Shown: positions 43,523-53,393, numbered from the stretch's first letter. The stretch is DNA of 64,000 nt from Mesorhizobium sp. CA8 (GCF_020164955.1 NZ_JAIUHG010000025.1:41091-105090), one strand, 5' to 3'. Notes: generated by a model not told the origin, from the sequence alone. Program-made: numbers and translations.

Positions 43523-44239
43523 GTGAAATCCGATGCGCACATACTGATCGTCGACGACGACAAGGGCATACGCGACCTGCTGCAGGAGTTCTTCCAGAAG
43601 CGCGGCCTGCACACCACGGTGGCCGGCGACGGCACCGAGATGGAAGCGGTCCTGCGCCGCACGCCGGTGGATCTGATCATTCTCGACGTGATGCTGCCCG
43701 GCAAAAGCGGGCTTGAGCTTTGCCGCGAGCTTCGCGCCAATTACACCACGCCCATCATCATGCTGACCGCGGTGACGGAAACGACCGATCGCGTCGTGGG
43801 CCTCGAAATGGGCGCCGACGACTACGTGCCCAAGCCCTTCGATCCGCGCGAGCTTCTGGCCCGCATCCGCGCCGTGCTGAGGCGCAACGGCAGCGCCGAG
43901 CCGCGTCGCCCCACCACCAAGCAGGTCTACCGCTTTGCCGGCTGGACCATGGACTGCGCGCGGCGCCGCCTGACGGCGCCCGACGACGTGCGGGTGGAGC
44001 TGACGATGGCCGAGTTCAACCTGCTGCAGACCTTCGTCAAAAGCGCGCAGCGCGTGCTTACCCGCGAGCAGCTGATCGAGCTGTCCGGCGGCGACACCGG
44101 CTACAGCTTCGACCGCAGCGTCGATATCCTGGTGAGCCGCTTGCGCCGCAAGATGGAAGACGACCCGAAGACGCCCAAACTGATTCTGACTGTGCGCAGC
44201 GGCGGCTATCAGTTCCTGCCCGAGACCACGTCCGAATGA
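43523..44239 (+). CDS. OmpR-family response regulator
   Basis: The 238-residue protein starts at GTG. The receiver domain shows acidic DDD at 11-13, phospho-acceptor Asp 55 in LIILDVMLPGKSG, Thr in MLTAVTE and Lys about 105 in YVPKPFDP. The C-terminal OmpR winged helix has TMAEFNLLQTFVKSAQRVLT and DRSVDILVSRLRRKMEDDP. Its stop overlaps the kinase start (ATGA). The upstream region of 234 bases is shared with a divergent secreted-protein gene, a possible target. Upstream in-frame starts look spurious. Confidence 0.93.
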   Translation: MKSDAHILIVDDDKGIRDLLQEFFQKRGLHTTVAGDGTEMEAVLRRTPVDLIILDVMLPGKSGLELCRELRANYTTPIIMLTAVTETTDRVVGLEMGADDYVPKPFDPRELLARIRAVLRRNGSAEPRRPTTKQVYRFAGWTMDCARRRLTAPDDVRVELTMAEFNLLQTFVKSAQRVLTREQLIELSGGDTGYSFDRSVDILVSRLRRKMEDDPKTPKLILTVRSGGYQFLPETTSE

Positions 44240-45645
44240 GACGCTTCCTGCCGCAGACCCTGCCAGTCTGGGTGCTGCTGATCGTCATTGCCGGGCTCAT
44301 GATCAGCCAGGTGACGACGCTCTACATCGTGGCGCGCGACCGCGCCGCCGCCAACAGCATCGTCGATCTCTACCGGCTGAACGACCGCGCCTACTCGCTG
44401 GTGCAGCTGTTGCATGACGCCCCGCCCGAAGAGCGCAAGGCAATCGCGTCCGGCCTGTTCAACTCGACCTATGCGCTGACGGTTTCGGACACGCCCGCCG
44501 TCACCTCTTCGATCGCCGGCGACGACGAGCTGGCCGAGCTTGAGGACATCCTGGTCGGCCGCCTGTCGAAATTCGGCGTCACCGACGCGCGCGTGCGGCG
44601 CGATCCGGCCACCCAGGAGGCCGACGTCCCGGACGGCCAGGCGGTGAACAAGGATGTCGGCCAGGTCGAGCGCGACCTGCTGGTTCTGGCCGCGGATTTC
44701 GCGCAGAGCGACAAGCTGACCGCCTCGCTGCGCTTTTCCGACGGGCAATGGCTGAATTTCACCGAGCCGATCACGCCGGCGGGACCGATACTGAGCGTCG
44801 ACAGCCTGCCGCTCTACTCGCTGATCGCCGGTTTGATCGTCATCATGTCGATCTGGTCCCTGCGCCGGTTGACCGCGCCCTACCGGATGATGGAAACGGC
44901 GGTGAAGCGCATCGGCAACGACCTGAAAAGCCCGCCGATCGCCGAAAGCGGCAGCCGCGAGATCCGTGCCGCCGCGAAGGCGATCAATGCCATGCAGATG
45001 CGGCTGCGCGATTATGTCGAGGATCGCGAGCACCTCGCGGCGGCGCTGGCGCATGATCTGCGCACGCCGCTGACGCGCATGCGCCTGCGCCTTGAACTGC
45101 TGCGCAAGTCGTCGGCGCGCGAGGCGCTCGCGCACGACCTCGCCGATATCGAAAGCATCGCCAGCTCCGTCATCGACTTCGCCAAATTCGAGGTGACCGA
45201 GGAAAAGGCCGAGCGGATCGATTTCTGGTCGCTGGTGGAATCGGTGGCGGACTCCTTCGACGGCGCGTCCTTCGACGAAGACGTGGTCCCTTCGCGCGGC
45301 CTGATCTGCATCGCGCGGCCGGTAGCGCTGCGCCGCTGCGTCACCAATCTCATCCAGAACGCGGTGACTTACGGCAAGAAGGCGCATCTGGGCGTGCGCC
45401 GATCGGGCGACATGATCACGCTGTCGATCCGCGACGAAGGCCCCGGCATCCCGCAGGCGAAGCTGGATGCGGTGTTCGGCTCCTTCGTGCGGCTGGAGGA
45501 ATCGCGCAACCGCACCACCGGCGGCCTCGGTCTCGGCCTGACCATCGCCCGCAATATCGCGCGCGGCGCCGGCGGCGAGGTCAATCTTTCCAACTACCCT
45601 GGTGGCGGCTTGTTGACGGAGCTACGGCTGCCGTTGGCAACTTGA
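44236..45645 (+). CDS. Sensor histidine kinase (EnvZ-like)
   Basis: The 469-residue protein has two membrane helices (about 10-32, PVWVLLIVIAGLMISQVTTL; and about 195-215, SLIAGLIVIMSIWSLR) around a periplasmic domain of about 160 residues. A HAMP-like segment follows. The H-box is ALAHDLRTPLTRMRLRLELL, N-box NLIQNAVTYGK, G1 DEGPGIP and G2 GGLGLGLTIAR. All catalytic boxes are intact. The signal sensed cannot be read from the sequence. Confidence 0.93.
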   Translation: MRRFLPQTLPVWVLLIVIAGLMISQVTTLYIVARDRAAANSIVDLYRLNDRAYSLVQLLHDAPPEERKAIASGLFNSTYALTVSDTPAVTSSIAGDDELAELEDILVGRLSKFGVTDARVRRDPATQEADVPDGQAVNKDVGQVERDLLVLAADFAQSDKLTASLRFSDGQWLNFTEPITPAGPILSVDSLPLYSLIAGLIVIMSIWSLRRLTAPYRMMETAVKRIGNDLKSPPIAESGSREIRAAAKAINAMQMRLRDYVEDREHLAAALAHDLRTPLTRMRLRLELLRKSSAREALAHDLADIESIASSVIDFAKFEVTEEKAERIDFWSLVESVADSFDGASFDEDVVPSRGLICIARPVALRRCVTNLIQNAVTYGKKAHLGVRRSGDMITLSIRDEGPGIPQAKLDAVFGSFVRLEESRNRTTGGLGLGLTIARNIARGAGGEVNLSNYPGGGLLTELRLPLAT

Positions 45646-45740
45646 GTCAGGAGTGGGCTTTGTCCTCCACCGGCGCCACTGGATCAGTCGAGCCATCCTT
45701 GTGATAGTGCGGCCCACCTGGTTACGAGGGAAATCCGCCC

Positions 45741-46115
45741 ATGTTCTACGCCGTCCTGGCCTATCACGTGGAAGACACCGTGCAGTCCTGGTCGCCCGAC
45801 GAGGATGCGGCGCTGATGAAAGACCTGCTCGAGCTCAACGACAGGCTGACGCGCGAGGGCAAGCTCGGGCCGGCGGCGAGGCTTGACGTCACGGCAAAGG
45901 CGGTGACGCTGCGCGGTCCCGGCGACGGCATGGTCATTGACGGCCCCTTCGCCGAAACCAAGGAGCAATTGCTCGGCCTCTATGTCCTCGACTGCGCGAC
46001 CCAGGACGAAGCGATCGCCGCGGCGCGCGATCTCAAGCGCGTCAACCCCACCGCCGTCTACGAGATCCGGCCGATCATGCTCTATCTGCCCGGCGCCACG
46101 CTGAGAGTAAGCTGA
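45741..46115 (+). CDS. YciI-family protein (DGPF domain)
   Basis: The 124-residue protein begins MFYAVLAYHVEDTVQSWSPD and contains VIDGPFAETKEQLLGLYVLD, the DGPF-motif that defines the group, and a C-terminal EIRPIML. YciI-like proteins have a ferredoxin-like fold and an assumed catalytic His/Asp; physiological reactions are mostly unknown. DGPF members are often next to ECF sigma factors; none is seen here. Confidence 0.88.
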   Translation: MFYAVLAYHVEDTVQSWSPDEDAALMKDLLELNDRLTREGKLGPAARLDVTAKAVTLRGPGDGMVIDGPFAETKEQLLGLYVLDCATQDEAIAAARDLKRVNPTAVYEIRPIMLYLPGATLRVS

Positions 46116-46135
46116 GACAGCTTCCCGGGCATGCT

Positions 46136-47614
46136 TCAGACCGGTGTCGCGGCCGCGATTTCCTGTCCCAGCCGGAGCACCTCGCTGACCAACAAGTCGA
46201 GATCGTCGCGGCGGGTGCGGTGATTGGCGATTGCCACTCTCAGGCAATGCCGGCCCTGCACCGTGGTGTCGGACAAGACCGCGATGCCCTCTTCCTGAAG
46301 TCTCAGCATGATCTCGGTGTTGAACGCCTTGAGCTTTTCCTCCGACGCGCCATCCAGCCGGTGGCGGAAGCTGACGATGTTGATGATGGTCGGCGACATC
46401 AGTTCGAGCGCCGGCTCCGCCTCGATCAGCCGGGTGAGGTGGCGTGCCTGGGCGATGTTCTGATCGATCAGGCGGCCGAACTTCTCGACGCCATGCTCCT
46501 TCAGCGCCATCCAGATCTTGAGCGCGCGGAAGCCGCGCGATGTTTGAAGTCCGTAATCGTGCAGCCACTCTCCGGACGCCAGGCCCCGCGGCGTCGATTC
46601 CAGATATTCCGGCGTGACGGCAAACGTATTGCGGTGCTGGGATGCGTCCCGCACCAGGGCGCAGCCGGCTTCGAACGGCGCGTGCAGCCACTTATGCGGA
46701 TCGAGCGCGATCGAATCCGCCTGTTCGATGCCTGCGACGAGCGATCGGTTCTCAGGCGCGATCGCGATCAGCGCGCCGATGCAGCCGTCGACATGGAACC
46801 AGAGGTCTTCTTCGGCCGCGACGCTCGCCAGCGCCTGCAGGTCGTCGACCGCGCCGGTGTTGACCGTGCCAGCGGTGCCGATCACGCAGGCCGGCCTGAA
46901 GCCCGCCTCGCGATCCTCCGCGATTGCCGCCTTGAGCGCGGCGATGTCAATGCGCAGGCCGGCATCAGTCGAGATCCGCCGCAGCGCCCGATTGCCGAGG
47001 CCGAGCGCCTCCACGGCCTTGCGGTGACAGGAATGGACCTGGTCCGAGGCGTAGTAGCGCAACGGCTTCGGCATGGCGCCGACGCCCCGCTCGCGCACGT
47101 CGACGCCGGCCTTGACGTTGCGCGCCACGGTCAGGCCGATGATGTTGGCCATCGAGCCGCCGCTGACCAGCGTGCCGCTGGCCGAGGCGGGAAAGCCCAC
47201 CATCTCCTTCATCCAGTTGACGACCTGCTTGTCCATCAATCCGGCGGCATGGTTGCCGCCGCCGAGATTGGAACCCTGGATCGCGGCCAGGAAGTCGCCG
47301 AGCGCGCCGGTGAAGTTGCTGGATCCCATATACCAGGACCAGAAACGCGGATGGATGTTGCCCATCGGATAAGGCATGAGGTTACGGGCGACGTCGTCAT
47401 ATACGTCGGCCGCGGGCGCCGGAGATCGCGGCAACGGCGCCGAGAAGAATGAGCGCACTTCAGCCGGCATCTCGCGCCAGACCGGGCGCTCCCGGACATC
47501 TTTGAGATAGGCAATGGCGTCGTCGACGATCCGGTGCGAGAGCGCTTCCACCTCGGTCCAGTCCGGCGGATCGAGCGTTTCGTCCGCGGCCGCCGCTTCC
47601 TGAAGGCTGTCCAT
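46136..47614 (-). CDS. PLP-dependent group II amino acid decarboxylase
   Basis: The 492-residue protein belongs to the glutamate/aromatic amino acid decarboxylase fold type I group. It has the PLP-lysine motif SIALDPHKWLHAPFEAGCAL, LWFHVDGCIGALIA (Asp for the pyridine nitrogen), VSGGSMANIIGLTVARN and GNIHPRFWSWYMGS. The ATG at 47612-47614 is preferred over one 18 codons upstream. The substrate is undecided between aromatic amino acids and acidic amino acids. It is followed upstream by cysK on the same strand. Confidence 0.9.
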   Translation of the reverse strand: MDSLQEAAAADETLDPPDWTEVEALSHRIVDDAIAYLKDVRERPVWREMPAEVRSFFSAPLPRSPAPAADVYDDVARNLMPYPMGNIHPRFWSWYMGSSNFTGALGDFLAAIQGSNLGGGNHAAGLMDKQVVNWMKEMVGFPASASGTLVSGGSMANIIGLTVARNVKAGVDVRERGVGAMPKPLRYYASDQVHSCHRKAVEALGLGNRALRRISTDAGLRIDIAALKAAIAEDREAGFRPACVIGTAGTVNTGAVDDLQALASVAAEEDLWFHVDGCIGALIAIAPENRSLVAGIEQADSIALDPHKWLHAPFEAGCALVRDASQHRNTFAVTPEYLESTPRGLASGEWLHDYGLQTSRGFRALKIWMALKEHGVEKFGRLIDQNIAQARHLTRLIEAEPALELMSPTIINIVSFRHRLDGASEEKLKAFNTEIMLRLQEEGIAVLSDTTVQGRHCLRVAIANHRTRRDDLDLLVSEVLRLGQEIAAATPV

Positions 47615-47689
47615 CCATATCTCCCGCCGGCATGTGCATGCGCAACAATGGCGACGCCGCCAAATCACGGCGGCGTCGCGTTTCTATCT

Positions 47690-48775
47690 TCAGCCTTCGA
47701 ACTGGCAGCTCGGCGTCGAGCGCGACAGCGCCGTCTCCTCGGCGTCCATCTCGGCTTCGATGCCGTCGAAGAGCGGGCTCGACATATAGCGCTCACCGGT
47801 GTCGGGCAGCATGCACAGGATCACCGAGCCGGCTGGGGCCTTGCCCGCGATCTGCCGCGCCACGGCGAAGGTGGCGCCGCCGGAAATGCCGGTGAAGATG
47901 CCCTCCTGCCGCGCCAGCGCCTTCGCCCATTTGATGCCTTCGGGACCGGAGATCGGCACCACCTCGTCATAGTAGCGCTGGTCGATCGCTTCCTGCAGCA
48001 CATTGGGGATGAAGTCGGGCGTCCAGCCCTGGATCGGATGCGGCTCGAAGGCCGGATGGCTGGCGGCCGGCGCGCCGCCGGCGTCGCGCTCCTGGGCCTT
48101 GCCGCTGCCGATCAGCTGCGCGTTCGCCGGCTCGGCCAGCACGATCTTCACCTCCGGCCGCTCGCGGCGCAGCACCCGGCCGACGCCGGCCACCGTGCCG
48201 CCGGTGCCGTAGCCAGTAACAAGCACGTCGAGACGCGACCCGGCGAAATCATTGACGATCTCGCGGCCGGTGGTTGCCTCGTGGATGGCGGCATTGGCCT
48301 CGGTCTCGAACTGGCGCGCCAGGAACCAGCCATTGGCCTCGGCCAGCTCGACCGCCTTCTTGTACATGCCGAAGCCCTTTTGGGCGCGCGGCGTCAGCAC
48401 CACCTTGGCGCCAAGCATGCGCATCAGCTTGCGGCGCTCGATGGAGAAGCTGTCGGCCATCGTCACCACCAATGGGTAACCTTTCTGCGCGCAAACCATG
48501 GCAAGGCCGATACCGGTGTTGCCGCTCGTCGCCTCGACGACGGTCTGGCCAGGCTTGAGCTTACCGCTGCGCTCGCCTTCCTCGATGATGTTGAGGGCCA
48601 GCCGGTCCTTCACCGAGGCCGCCGGATTGAAGAACTCGGCCTTCACATAGATCGTAGCGTGACCCGGCCCGAGATTGTTGATGCGGATGACCGGCGTGTC
48701 GCCGACCGTATCGAGAATGGTGTCGAACAGACGGCCGCGCCCGGCCGTGGTCCTGATTTTCAACTGATGCAACAT
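47690..48775 (-). CDS. cysK: Cysteine synthase A (O-acetylserine sulfhydrylase family)
   Basis: The 361-residue PLP enzyme has the lysine motif NPAASVKDRLALNI (Lys 56), TSGNTGIGLAMVCAQKGYP (substrate loop) and TGYGTGGTVAGVGRVL (phosphate loop). It makes cysteine from O-acetylserine and sulfide. It is 30-50 residues longer than enteric CysK: an insertion around GSGKAQERDAGGAPAASH and a C-terminal tail after PDTGERYMSSPLF. The length suits a rhizobial CysK subgroup, but O-phosphoserine or cystathionine-type activity is not excluded. Confidence 0.92.
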   Translation of the reverse strand: MLHQLKIRTTAGRGRLFDTILDTVGDTPVIRINNLGPGHATIYVKAEFFNPAASVKDRLALNIIEEGERSGKLKPGQTVVEATSGNTGIGLAMVCAQKGYPLVVTMADSFSIERRKLMRMLGAKVVLTPRAQKGFGMYKKAVELAEANGWFLARQFETEANAAIHEATTGREIVNDFAGSRLDVLVTGYGTGGTVAGVGRVLRRERPEVKIVLAEPANAQLIGSGKAQERDAGGAPAASHPAFEPHPIQGWTPDFIPNVLQEAIDQRYYDEVVPISGPEGIKWAKALARQEGIFTGISGGATFAVARQIAGKAPAGSVILCMLPDTGERYMSSPLFDGIEAEMDAEETALSRSTPSCQFEG

Positions 48776-48945
48776 GGGCTTTCTCCTCGAAATCTCACGC
48801 GCCGGTTACAAACCGGCGGATTGGGCGGCGCGGTTTCGACACCTTGCCGCGTTAGTTGCGAGTGACTTGCCGGCAATTCGGCAAAGGCCGCGTCCGGCTC
48901 GAAAGTTCGCCGCCGGATGCGCCCTGTCGTGTTTGGTGATAGAAC

Positions 48946-51018
48946 ATGGACCAACTGTTCGACGTGGGAGCGAGCGTGGAAACGGACGTGGAATCCGTTC
49001 GGTCGACTCTGAAAGGCATGGCAGCCCGCCTTTCAATCAGGCTGCTCGGCCCGCTTGCGATCATGCGCAACGATGTTCCTGTGGTGTTGCCATCGTCACG
49101 CAAGCTGCGCGCGCTGCTGGCCTATCTGGCGCTGGCGCCCCATCCGGTCAGCCGCAGCCGCCTTTGCGAACTTCTCTGGGACGTGCCCAACGATCCGCGC
49201 GGCGAGCTGCGCTGGTGCCTGAGTAAGCTGCGTGCCGCGCTCGACGAACCGGGCTTGCGCCGGATAGAAACGGAAGGCGACACCGTGGCGCTTCGCCTCG
49301 GCGATGTGAGCGTCGATGCCGTCGAGGCAGCTGCCGCGGTGGCGGGCGGGATCGAGACACTTGGCCTCGACCGCCTGCGGACACTTGCGCTACTATTCGC
49401 CGGCAACTTCCTTGATGGCCTGGAACTCGATCGCAGCCCGCATTTCGGCAGTTGGCTGACGGCGCAGCGCCGCCGTTTCAGCACATGCCATGTCGCGGTC
49501 CTGGAACACGTTATCGGCCTTATCCCACAGGGAGCCGATGAGGCCGGCCCCTATATCGACAAATGGCTGGAGCTTGCACCCTTCGACGGCCGCGCACATG
49601 TGGCGCTGCTGGAAAATCTGGCACGGCGCGGACAGATCGGCGCCGGCGAAGAGCATCTTGCCACCGCGGCGGAGCTGTTCCATTCGGAAGAGCTGGATTT
49701 CACGCCATTGCGCGAGGCGTGGCAGGAGATAAGAGCCCGGAACGCCGGCGCAACGCCATGCGCCCGATCCGGGCCGGCTTTCCCGCCCCCGGACTTGCCG
49801 GTCGCCGCGATCGAATCCGAACCCGCGGCGACGCGCCGGGCTTCGCTCGCGGTGATGCCGTTTGCGGAGAGCGCCGGCACTGGCGGCTTCCGCGGCGGCC
49901 TGGCCGACGGCCTCACGCATGACATCATCACGCGGCTTGCCAAGCTTCGCGATTTTTTCGTCATCGCCCGAGGCTCGGTCTTCGCGCTCGCCGAGAGGAA
50001 CATTGCGCCGGACGACGCCGGACGCAGGCTGAATGTCGACTATGTCGCGACGGCCTCGGTGCGGGCTTTGCCGGGCCGATTCATCGTGTCGGTCGAGCTT
50101 GTCGAGGTCCGCACGGCAAGGATCGTCTGGGCAGAGACCTTCGAGCACAAGCCCGACGACATCTTCATCGTCATCGAGGATATCGGCAACAGCATCGTTT
50201 CCTCCATCGCCGCCGAGATCGCGACGGTGGAGCGCAATCGTGCATTGCTGAAAGCGCCAAACTCGCTCAATGCCTGGGAGGCTTACCATCGCGGCCTTTG
50301 GCACATGTATCGCTTCACCCGCCAGGAAAACGAGCTGGCGCAGCATTTCTTCGGCGAGGCGTTGAAGCTCGATCCTACTTTCGCACGCGCCTATGCCGGC
50401 ATGTCCTTCACCCACTGGCAGAACGCTTTCCAGCGCTGGGGCGACCGCGACCGCGAGGCCGCGCTTGCCTTCGAAAGCGCCGGCCAGAGCCTGCTGGTCG
50501 ACGACCGTAACCCAGCCGCCCACTGGGCGATGGGCCGCGCGCTATGGCTGCGCGGCGAGCAGGACAGCTCGCTGTTGGAACTGGCGAGCGCCGTCGATCT
50601 CAGCCCCAATTTCGCGCTCGGCCATTACGCGCTGTCCTTCGTCCATTCGCAGTCGGGCGACCCGCAATCAGCGATCGGCTCATCTGACCATTCGCGTCAT
50701 CTCAGCCCCTTCGATCCGCTGCTGTTCGGCATGATGGGCGCGCGCGCCATGGCGCATGCGCGGCTCGGCGAATTCGAAGCGGCGGCCGAATGGGCGCTGA
50801 AGGCGGCCGCAAGGCCAAACGCCCATGTCATCATCCTGGCGATCGCCGCCCATTGCCTGGCGCTGGCCGGCCGGCAGGACGAGGCGCGCACCTTCGCCGC
50901 GACGATCCGCAACACCTTGCCGAACTATCGCGCCGACGATTTCATAGCCACATTCCGCTTCGACCGGGACGGTGAAGCCCTGTTCCGGAACGGCGCCAAG
51001 CTGATCGGGCTGGATTGA
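48946..51018 (+). CDS. SARP-like (BTAD) winged-helix regulator with C-terminal TPR region
   Basis: The 690-residue protein begins with a winged-helix DNA-binding domain (about 27-115; SIRLLGPLAIMRNDVPVVLP, SRSRLCELLWDVPNDPRGEL). A bacterial transcriptional activation domain follows (about 120-270). A middle segment like the periplasmic-domain part of adenylate-cyclase-type regulators (SLAVMPFAESAGTGGFRGGL, about 300) leads to TPR-like helices (WEAYHRGLWHMYRFTRQENE to the end). There is no sigma or kinase domain. An alternative start at 49018 removes 24 residues. It is divergent from cysK, a possible target. Confidence 0.82.
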   Translation: MDQLFDVGASVETDVESVRSTLKGMAARLSIRLLGPLAIMRNDVPVVLPSSRKLRALLAYLALAPHPVSRSRLCELLWDVPNDPRGELRWCLSKLRAALDEPGLRRIETEGDTVALRLGDVSVDAVEAAAAVAGGIETLGLDRLRTLALLFAGNFLDGLELDRSPHFGSWLTAQRRRFSTCHVAVLEHVIGLIPQGADEAGPYIDKWLELAPFDGRAHVALLENLARRGQIGAGEEHLATAAELFHSEELDFTPLREAWQEIRARNAGATPCARSGPAFPPPDLPVAAIESEPAATRRASLAVMPFAESAGTGGFRGGLADGLTHDIITRLAKLRDFFVIARGSVFALAERNIAPDDAGRRLNVDYVATASVRALPGRFIVSVELVEVRTARIVWAETFEHKPDDIFIVIEDIGNSIVSSIAAEIATVERNRALLKAPNSLNAWEAYHRGLWHMYRFTRQENELAQHFFGEALKLDPTFARAYAGMSFTHWQNAFQRWGDRDREAALAFESAGQSLLVDDRNPAAHWAMGRALWLRGEQDSSLLELASAVDLSPNFALGHYALSFVHSQSGDPQSAIGSSDHSRHLSPFDPLLFGMMGARAMAHARLGEFEAAAEWALKAAARPNAHVIILAIAAHCLALAGRQDEARTFAATIRNTLPNYRADDFIATFRFDRDGEALFRNGAKLIGLD

Positions 51019-51026
51019 GCGGCCGG

Positions 51027-51066
51027 CCGTTTGCAGGCCGGCATTACCTGAATATCAACACACCTC
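51027..51066. repeat. Half copy of the 27899 rhizobial element
   Basis: CCGTTTGCAGGCCGGCATTA and the following CCTGAATATCAACACACCTC match the right half of the 27899-28043 element with about seven differences in 41 bases. It overlaps the last bases of the convergent persulfide dioxygenase gene region. Confidence 0.7.
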
Positions 51067-52102
51067 AGTGCATCAGCGGGCCGCTGGCCTTCCGCCAGGC
51101 GTCGATGCCGCCCTGGATATGGCGGGCGCTGGCAATCCCGACATCCTGCGCTGCTTGCACCGCCATCGCCGAACGCTCACCGAAGGCGCAATAGAACAGG
51201 ATCTGTTTGCTGGTCGACTTCGCCAGCTCATGCAGCATGCCGCCGGCGGCGATGTTTTCCTGCAGCCGCGCATAGGGCAGATGGATCGCGCCGGGAATGA
51301 CGCCGTGGCGCTCGCGTTCGGACTGCTCGCGCAGGTCGATCAGCGCCACGTCGGGCCGTCCGACCAGCGCCAGCGCCTGCTCCGCGCTCACCGCCCAGCC
51401 GCGGCTGGCGATGTCGTCCTGATGCAGACCGACCCGCATATTGGCCGGCACGGCCACATCCATCATTTTCGGGTTGGACAAATTGAGATTGTTCATGATG
51501 TTCACATACTCGTCGACCGACTTCACTTGCAGGCGCGGGTTGAAGGCCTTTTCCTCGCCGATCGTCGACACGGTCTCGCCCTTATAGTCATGTGCCGGGA
51601 AGATCAGCGTCTCATCGGGCAGCTTGAGCAGGCGGCCGAAGATCGATTCATATTGCTGGCGCGGATCGCCGTTCTGGAAGTCGGTGCGGCCGGTGCCGCG
51701 AATGAGCAGTGTGTCGCCGGTGAAGACCCGGTCGGGCAGGACAAAGCTGTAGGAATCGTCGGTATGGCCGGGCGTGTAGATGACGTCGAGCGCCAGCCCT
51801 TCGATACCGAGCTTGTCGCCATCGGCAAGCCGCATCGACACCACGTCGGCCTTGGTCTGCTCGCCCATGACGGTCACGCAATGCGTCTTGTCGCGCAGCG
51901 CGCCGAGGCCAGTGATATGGTCGGCATGGAGGTGCGTGTCCACCGCTTTGACCAGCCTGAGGTCGAGCTCATTAACGAGCTGCAGATAGCGTTCGACCTT
52001 TTCCAGCACCGGATCGATGATCAACGCCTCGCCGCCGCGCCGGCTGGCGAGCAGATAGGAGTAGGTACCCGAAACGGAATCGAAGAGCTGACGGAAGATC
52101 AT
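51065..52102 (-). CDS. Persulfide dioxygenase-like MBL-fold protein fused to rhodanese
   Basis: The 345-residue protein has an ETHE1-type metallo-beta-lactamase domain (THLHADHITGLGALRDKTHC, VIYTPGHTDDSYSFVLPDRV, FTGDTLLIRGTGRTDFQNGD, LIFPAHDYKGETVSTIGEE) with the His/Asp metal ligands present. A C-terminal rhodanese domain (from about 245) ends in an active-site Cys, FYCAFGERSAMAV. Such fusions oxidise glutathione persulfide to sulfite and move sulfane sulfur. This suits sulfide detoxification; cysK is the only nearby sulfur gene. Confidence 0.93.
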   Translation of the reverse strand: MIFRQLFDSVSGTYSYLLASRRGGEALIIDPVLEKVERYLQLVNELDLRLVKAVDTHLHADHITGLGALRDKTHCVTVMGEQTKADVVSMRLADGDKLGIEGLALDVIYTPGHTDDSYSFVLPDRVFTGDTLLIRGTGRTDFQNGDPRQQYESIFGRLLKLPDETLIFPAHDYKGETVSTIGEEKAFNPRLQVKSVDEYVNIMNNLNLSNPKMMDVAVPANMRVGLHQDDIASRGWAVSAEQALALVGRPDVALIDLREQSERERHGVIPGAIHLPYARLQENIAAGGMLHELAKSTSKQILFYCAFGERSAMAVQAAQDVGIASARHIQGGIDAWRKASGPLMH

Positions 52103-52163
52103 CTTGCGGCTCCTTGCTACAGCCGCTTGTAGCCCGACTGCCGAGTGAGTTTAAAACAAGCTG

Positions 52164-52187
52164 GAGGTGCCCGCCAGCGGGCCACCC
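52164..52187 (-). terminator. Possible terminator after choV
   Basis: On minus, GGTGGCCCG and CGGGCACC can pair with one bulge, 25 bases after the choV stop, followed by TCCAGCTTGTTTT. Moderate strength. Confidence 0.45.
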
Positions 52188-52211
52188 AATGCTTGTTCTA
52201 AAAACCGAACC

Positions 52212-53393
52212 TCAGCGCCTCAGCACAGCGCTCAGCACATCGCGGATGCCGATCGCGCCGACGAAACGCGAGCCCTCGTCGAACAGAGCCACCGGAGCCG
52301 TCTGCGAGCGGTGCATGGCGAGCATCACCGTCTTCAGCGGCGTGCCGGGATTGGCCCAGAACACCTGCGCCCCTTCTTCCGGCTGGCGCTCGACATCGGC
52401 ACAGGAGACCCACACCGCCGGCTTGCCATCGCGTTCGGCTGCCGCCACAAGGCCATGCTCGTCGATCTTGAAGCGCGTCGTCTTGCGCCGGTCGAGCCAC
52501 ACCCAGCCATTGTCGCCCTGCTCCAGGTCGCGGCGGTCCCGCATCACGTTCCACGCCGTCAGCACCGACAGCGGATTCACATTGGCAATGAAGTCGCGGA
52601 CATAGTCGTTGGTGGGCCTGAGCACGATGTCTTCCGGCGCGCCGGTCTGCACGATGCGACCGCCCTCCATGATCGTGATGTGGCTGCCGATCTTCAGCGC
52701 TTCCTCGAGGTCGTGGCTGACGAAGATGATGGTCTTCTTGAGTTCCGCCTGCAACTGCAGCAATTCGTCCTGCAGCTTGGTGCGGATCAGCGGGTCCAGC
52801 GCCGAGAACGGCTCGTCCATCAAAAGGATCGGCGCCTCGGTGGCAAAGGCCCGGGCGAGACCGACGCGCTGCTGCATGCCGCCGGAAAGCTCATGCGCAT
52901 ATTTCTTCGACCACTGGTCGAGGTGGACAAGCTGCAGCTGCTTCTGCACCCGCGCCTTGCGCTCGGCTTCCGGCACGCCGGCAAGCTCAAGGCCGAAGCC
53001 GACATTTTCCTCGACCGTGCGCCACGGCAACAGGCCGAACTGCTGGAACACCATGGCCACCTGCTTCTGCCGCAGCCGCCGCAAGGTCGGCTCATCGCAG
53101 GTGACGACATCGACGATGCGGTCGCCGTCCTTGACCAGCACCTGGCCGCGCGACACGACGTTGAGCCGGTTGACGGCCCGCAGCAGCGTCGACTTGCCGG
53201 AACCGGACAGGCCCATCAACACCGAGATCTCGCCTTCGTGCACGGTGAGGCTGGCGTCGGCGCATCCGAGCACATTGCCGGTCTTTTCGAGGATCTCGGC
53301 ACGGGTGGCGCCCTGATCGATCAGCGCCAGCGAACCGGCCTGATCGGCGCCGAAGACGATGTCTACATTCTTGAAATCAACCGCGACGGTCAT
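52212..53393 (-). CDS. choV: Choline/glycine betaine ABC transporter ATP-binding protein
   Basis: The 393-residue ATPase has Walker A GLSGSGKSTLLRAVNRL, signature LSGGMQQRVGLARAFA, Walker B ILLMDEPFSALDP and the H-loop FVSHDLEEALK. A C-terminal CBS-like region (TPLKTVMLAMHRSQTAPVAL, RFVGAIGIRDVLSAVLRR) is typical of ProV-type osmotic regulators. It overlaps the permease stop by four bases. The name is based on the ChoX type of the binding protein. Confidence 0.92.
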   Translation of the reverse strand: MTVAVDFKNVDIVFGADQAGSLALIDQGATRAEILEKTGNVLGCADASLTVHEGEISVLMGLSGSGKSTLLRAVNRLNVVSRGQVLVKDGDRIVDVVTCDEPTLRRLRQKQVAMVFQQFGLLPWRTVEENVGFGLELAGVPEAERKARVQKQLQLVHLDQWSKKYAHELSGGMQQRVGLARAFATEAPILLMDEPFSALDPLIRTKLQDELLQLQAELKKTIIFVSHDLEEALKIGSHITIMEGGRIVQTGAPEDIVLRPTNDYVRDFIANVNPLSVLTAWNVMRDRRDLEQGDNGWVWLDRRKTTRFKIDEHGLVAAAERDGKPAVWVSCADVERQPEEGAQVFWANPGTPLKTVMLAMHRSQTAPVALFDEGSRFVGAIGIRDVLSAVLRR

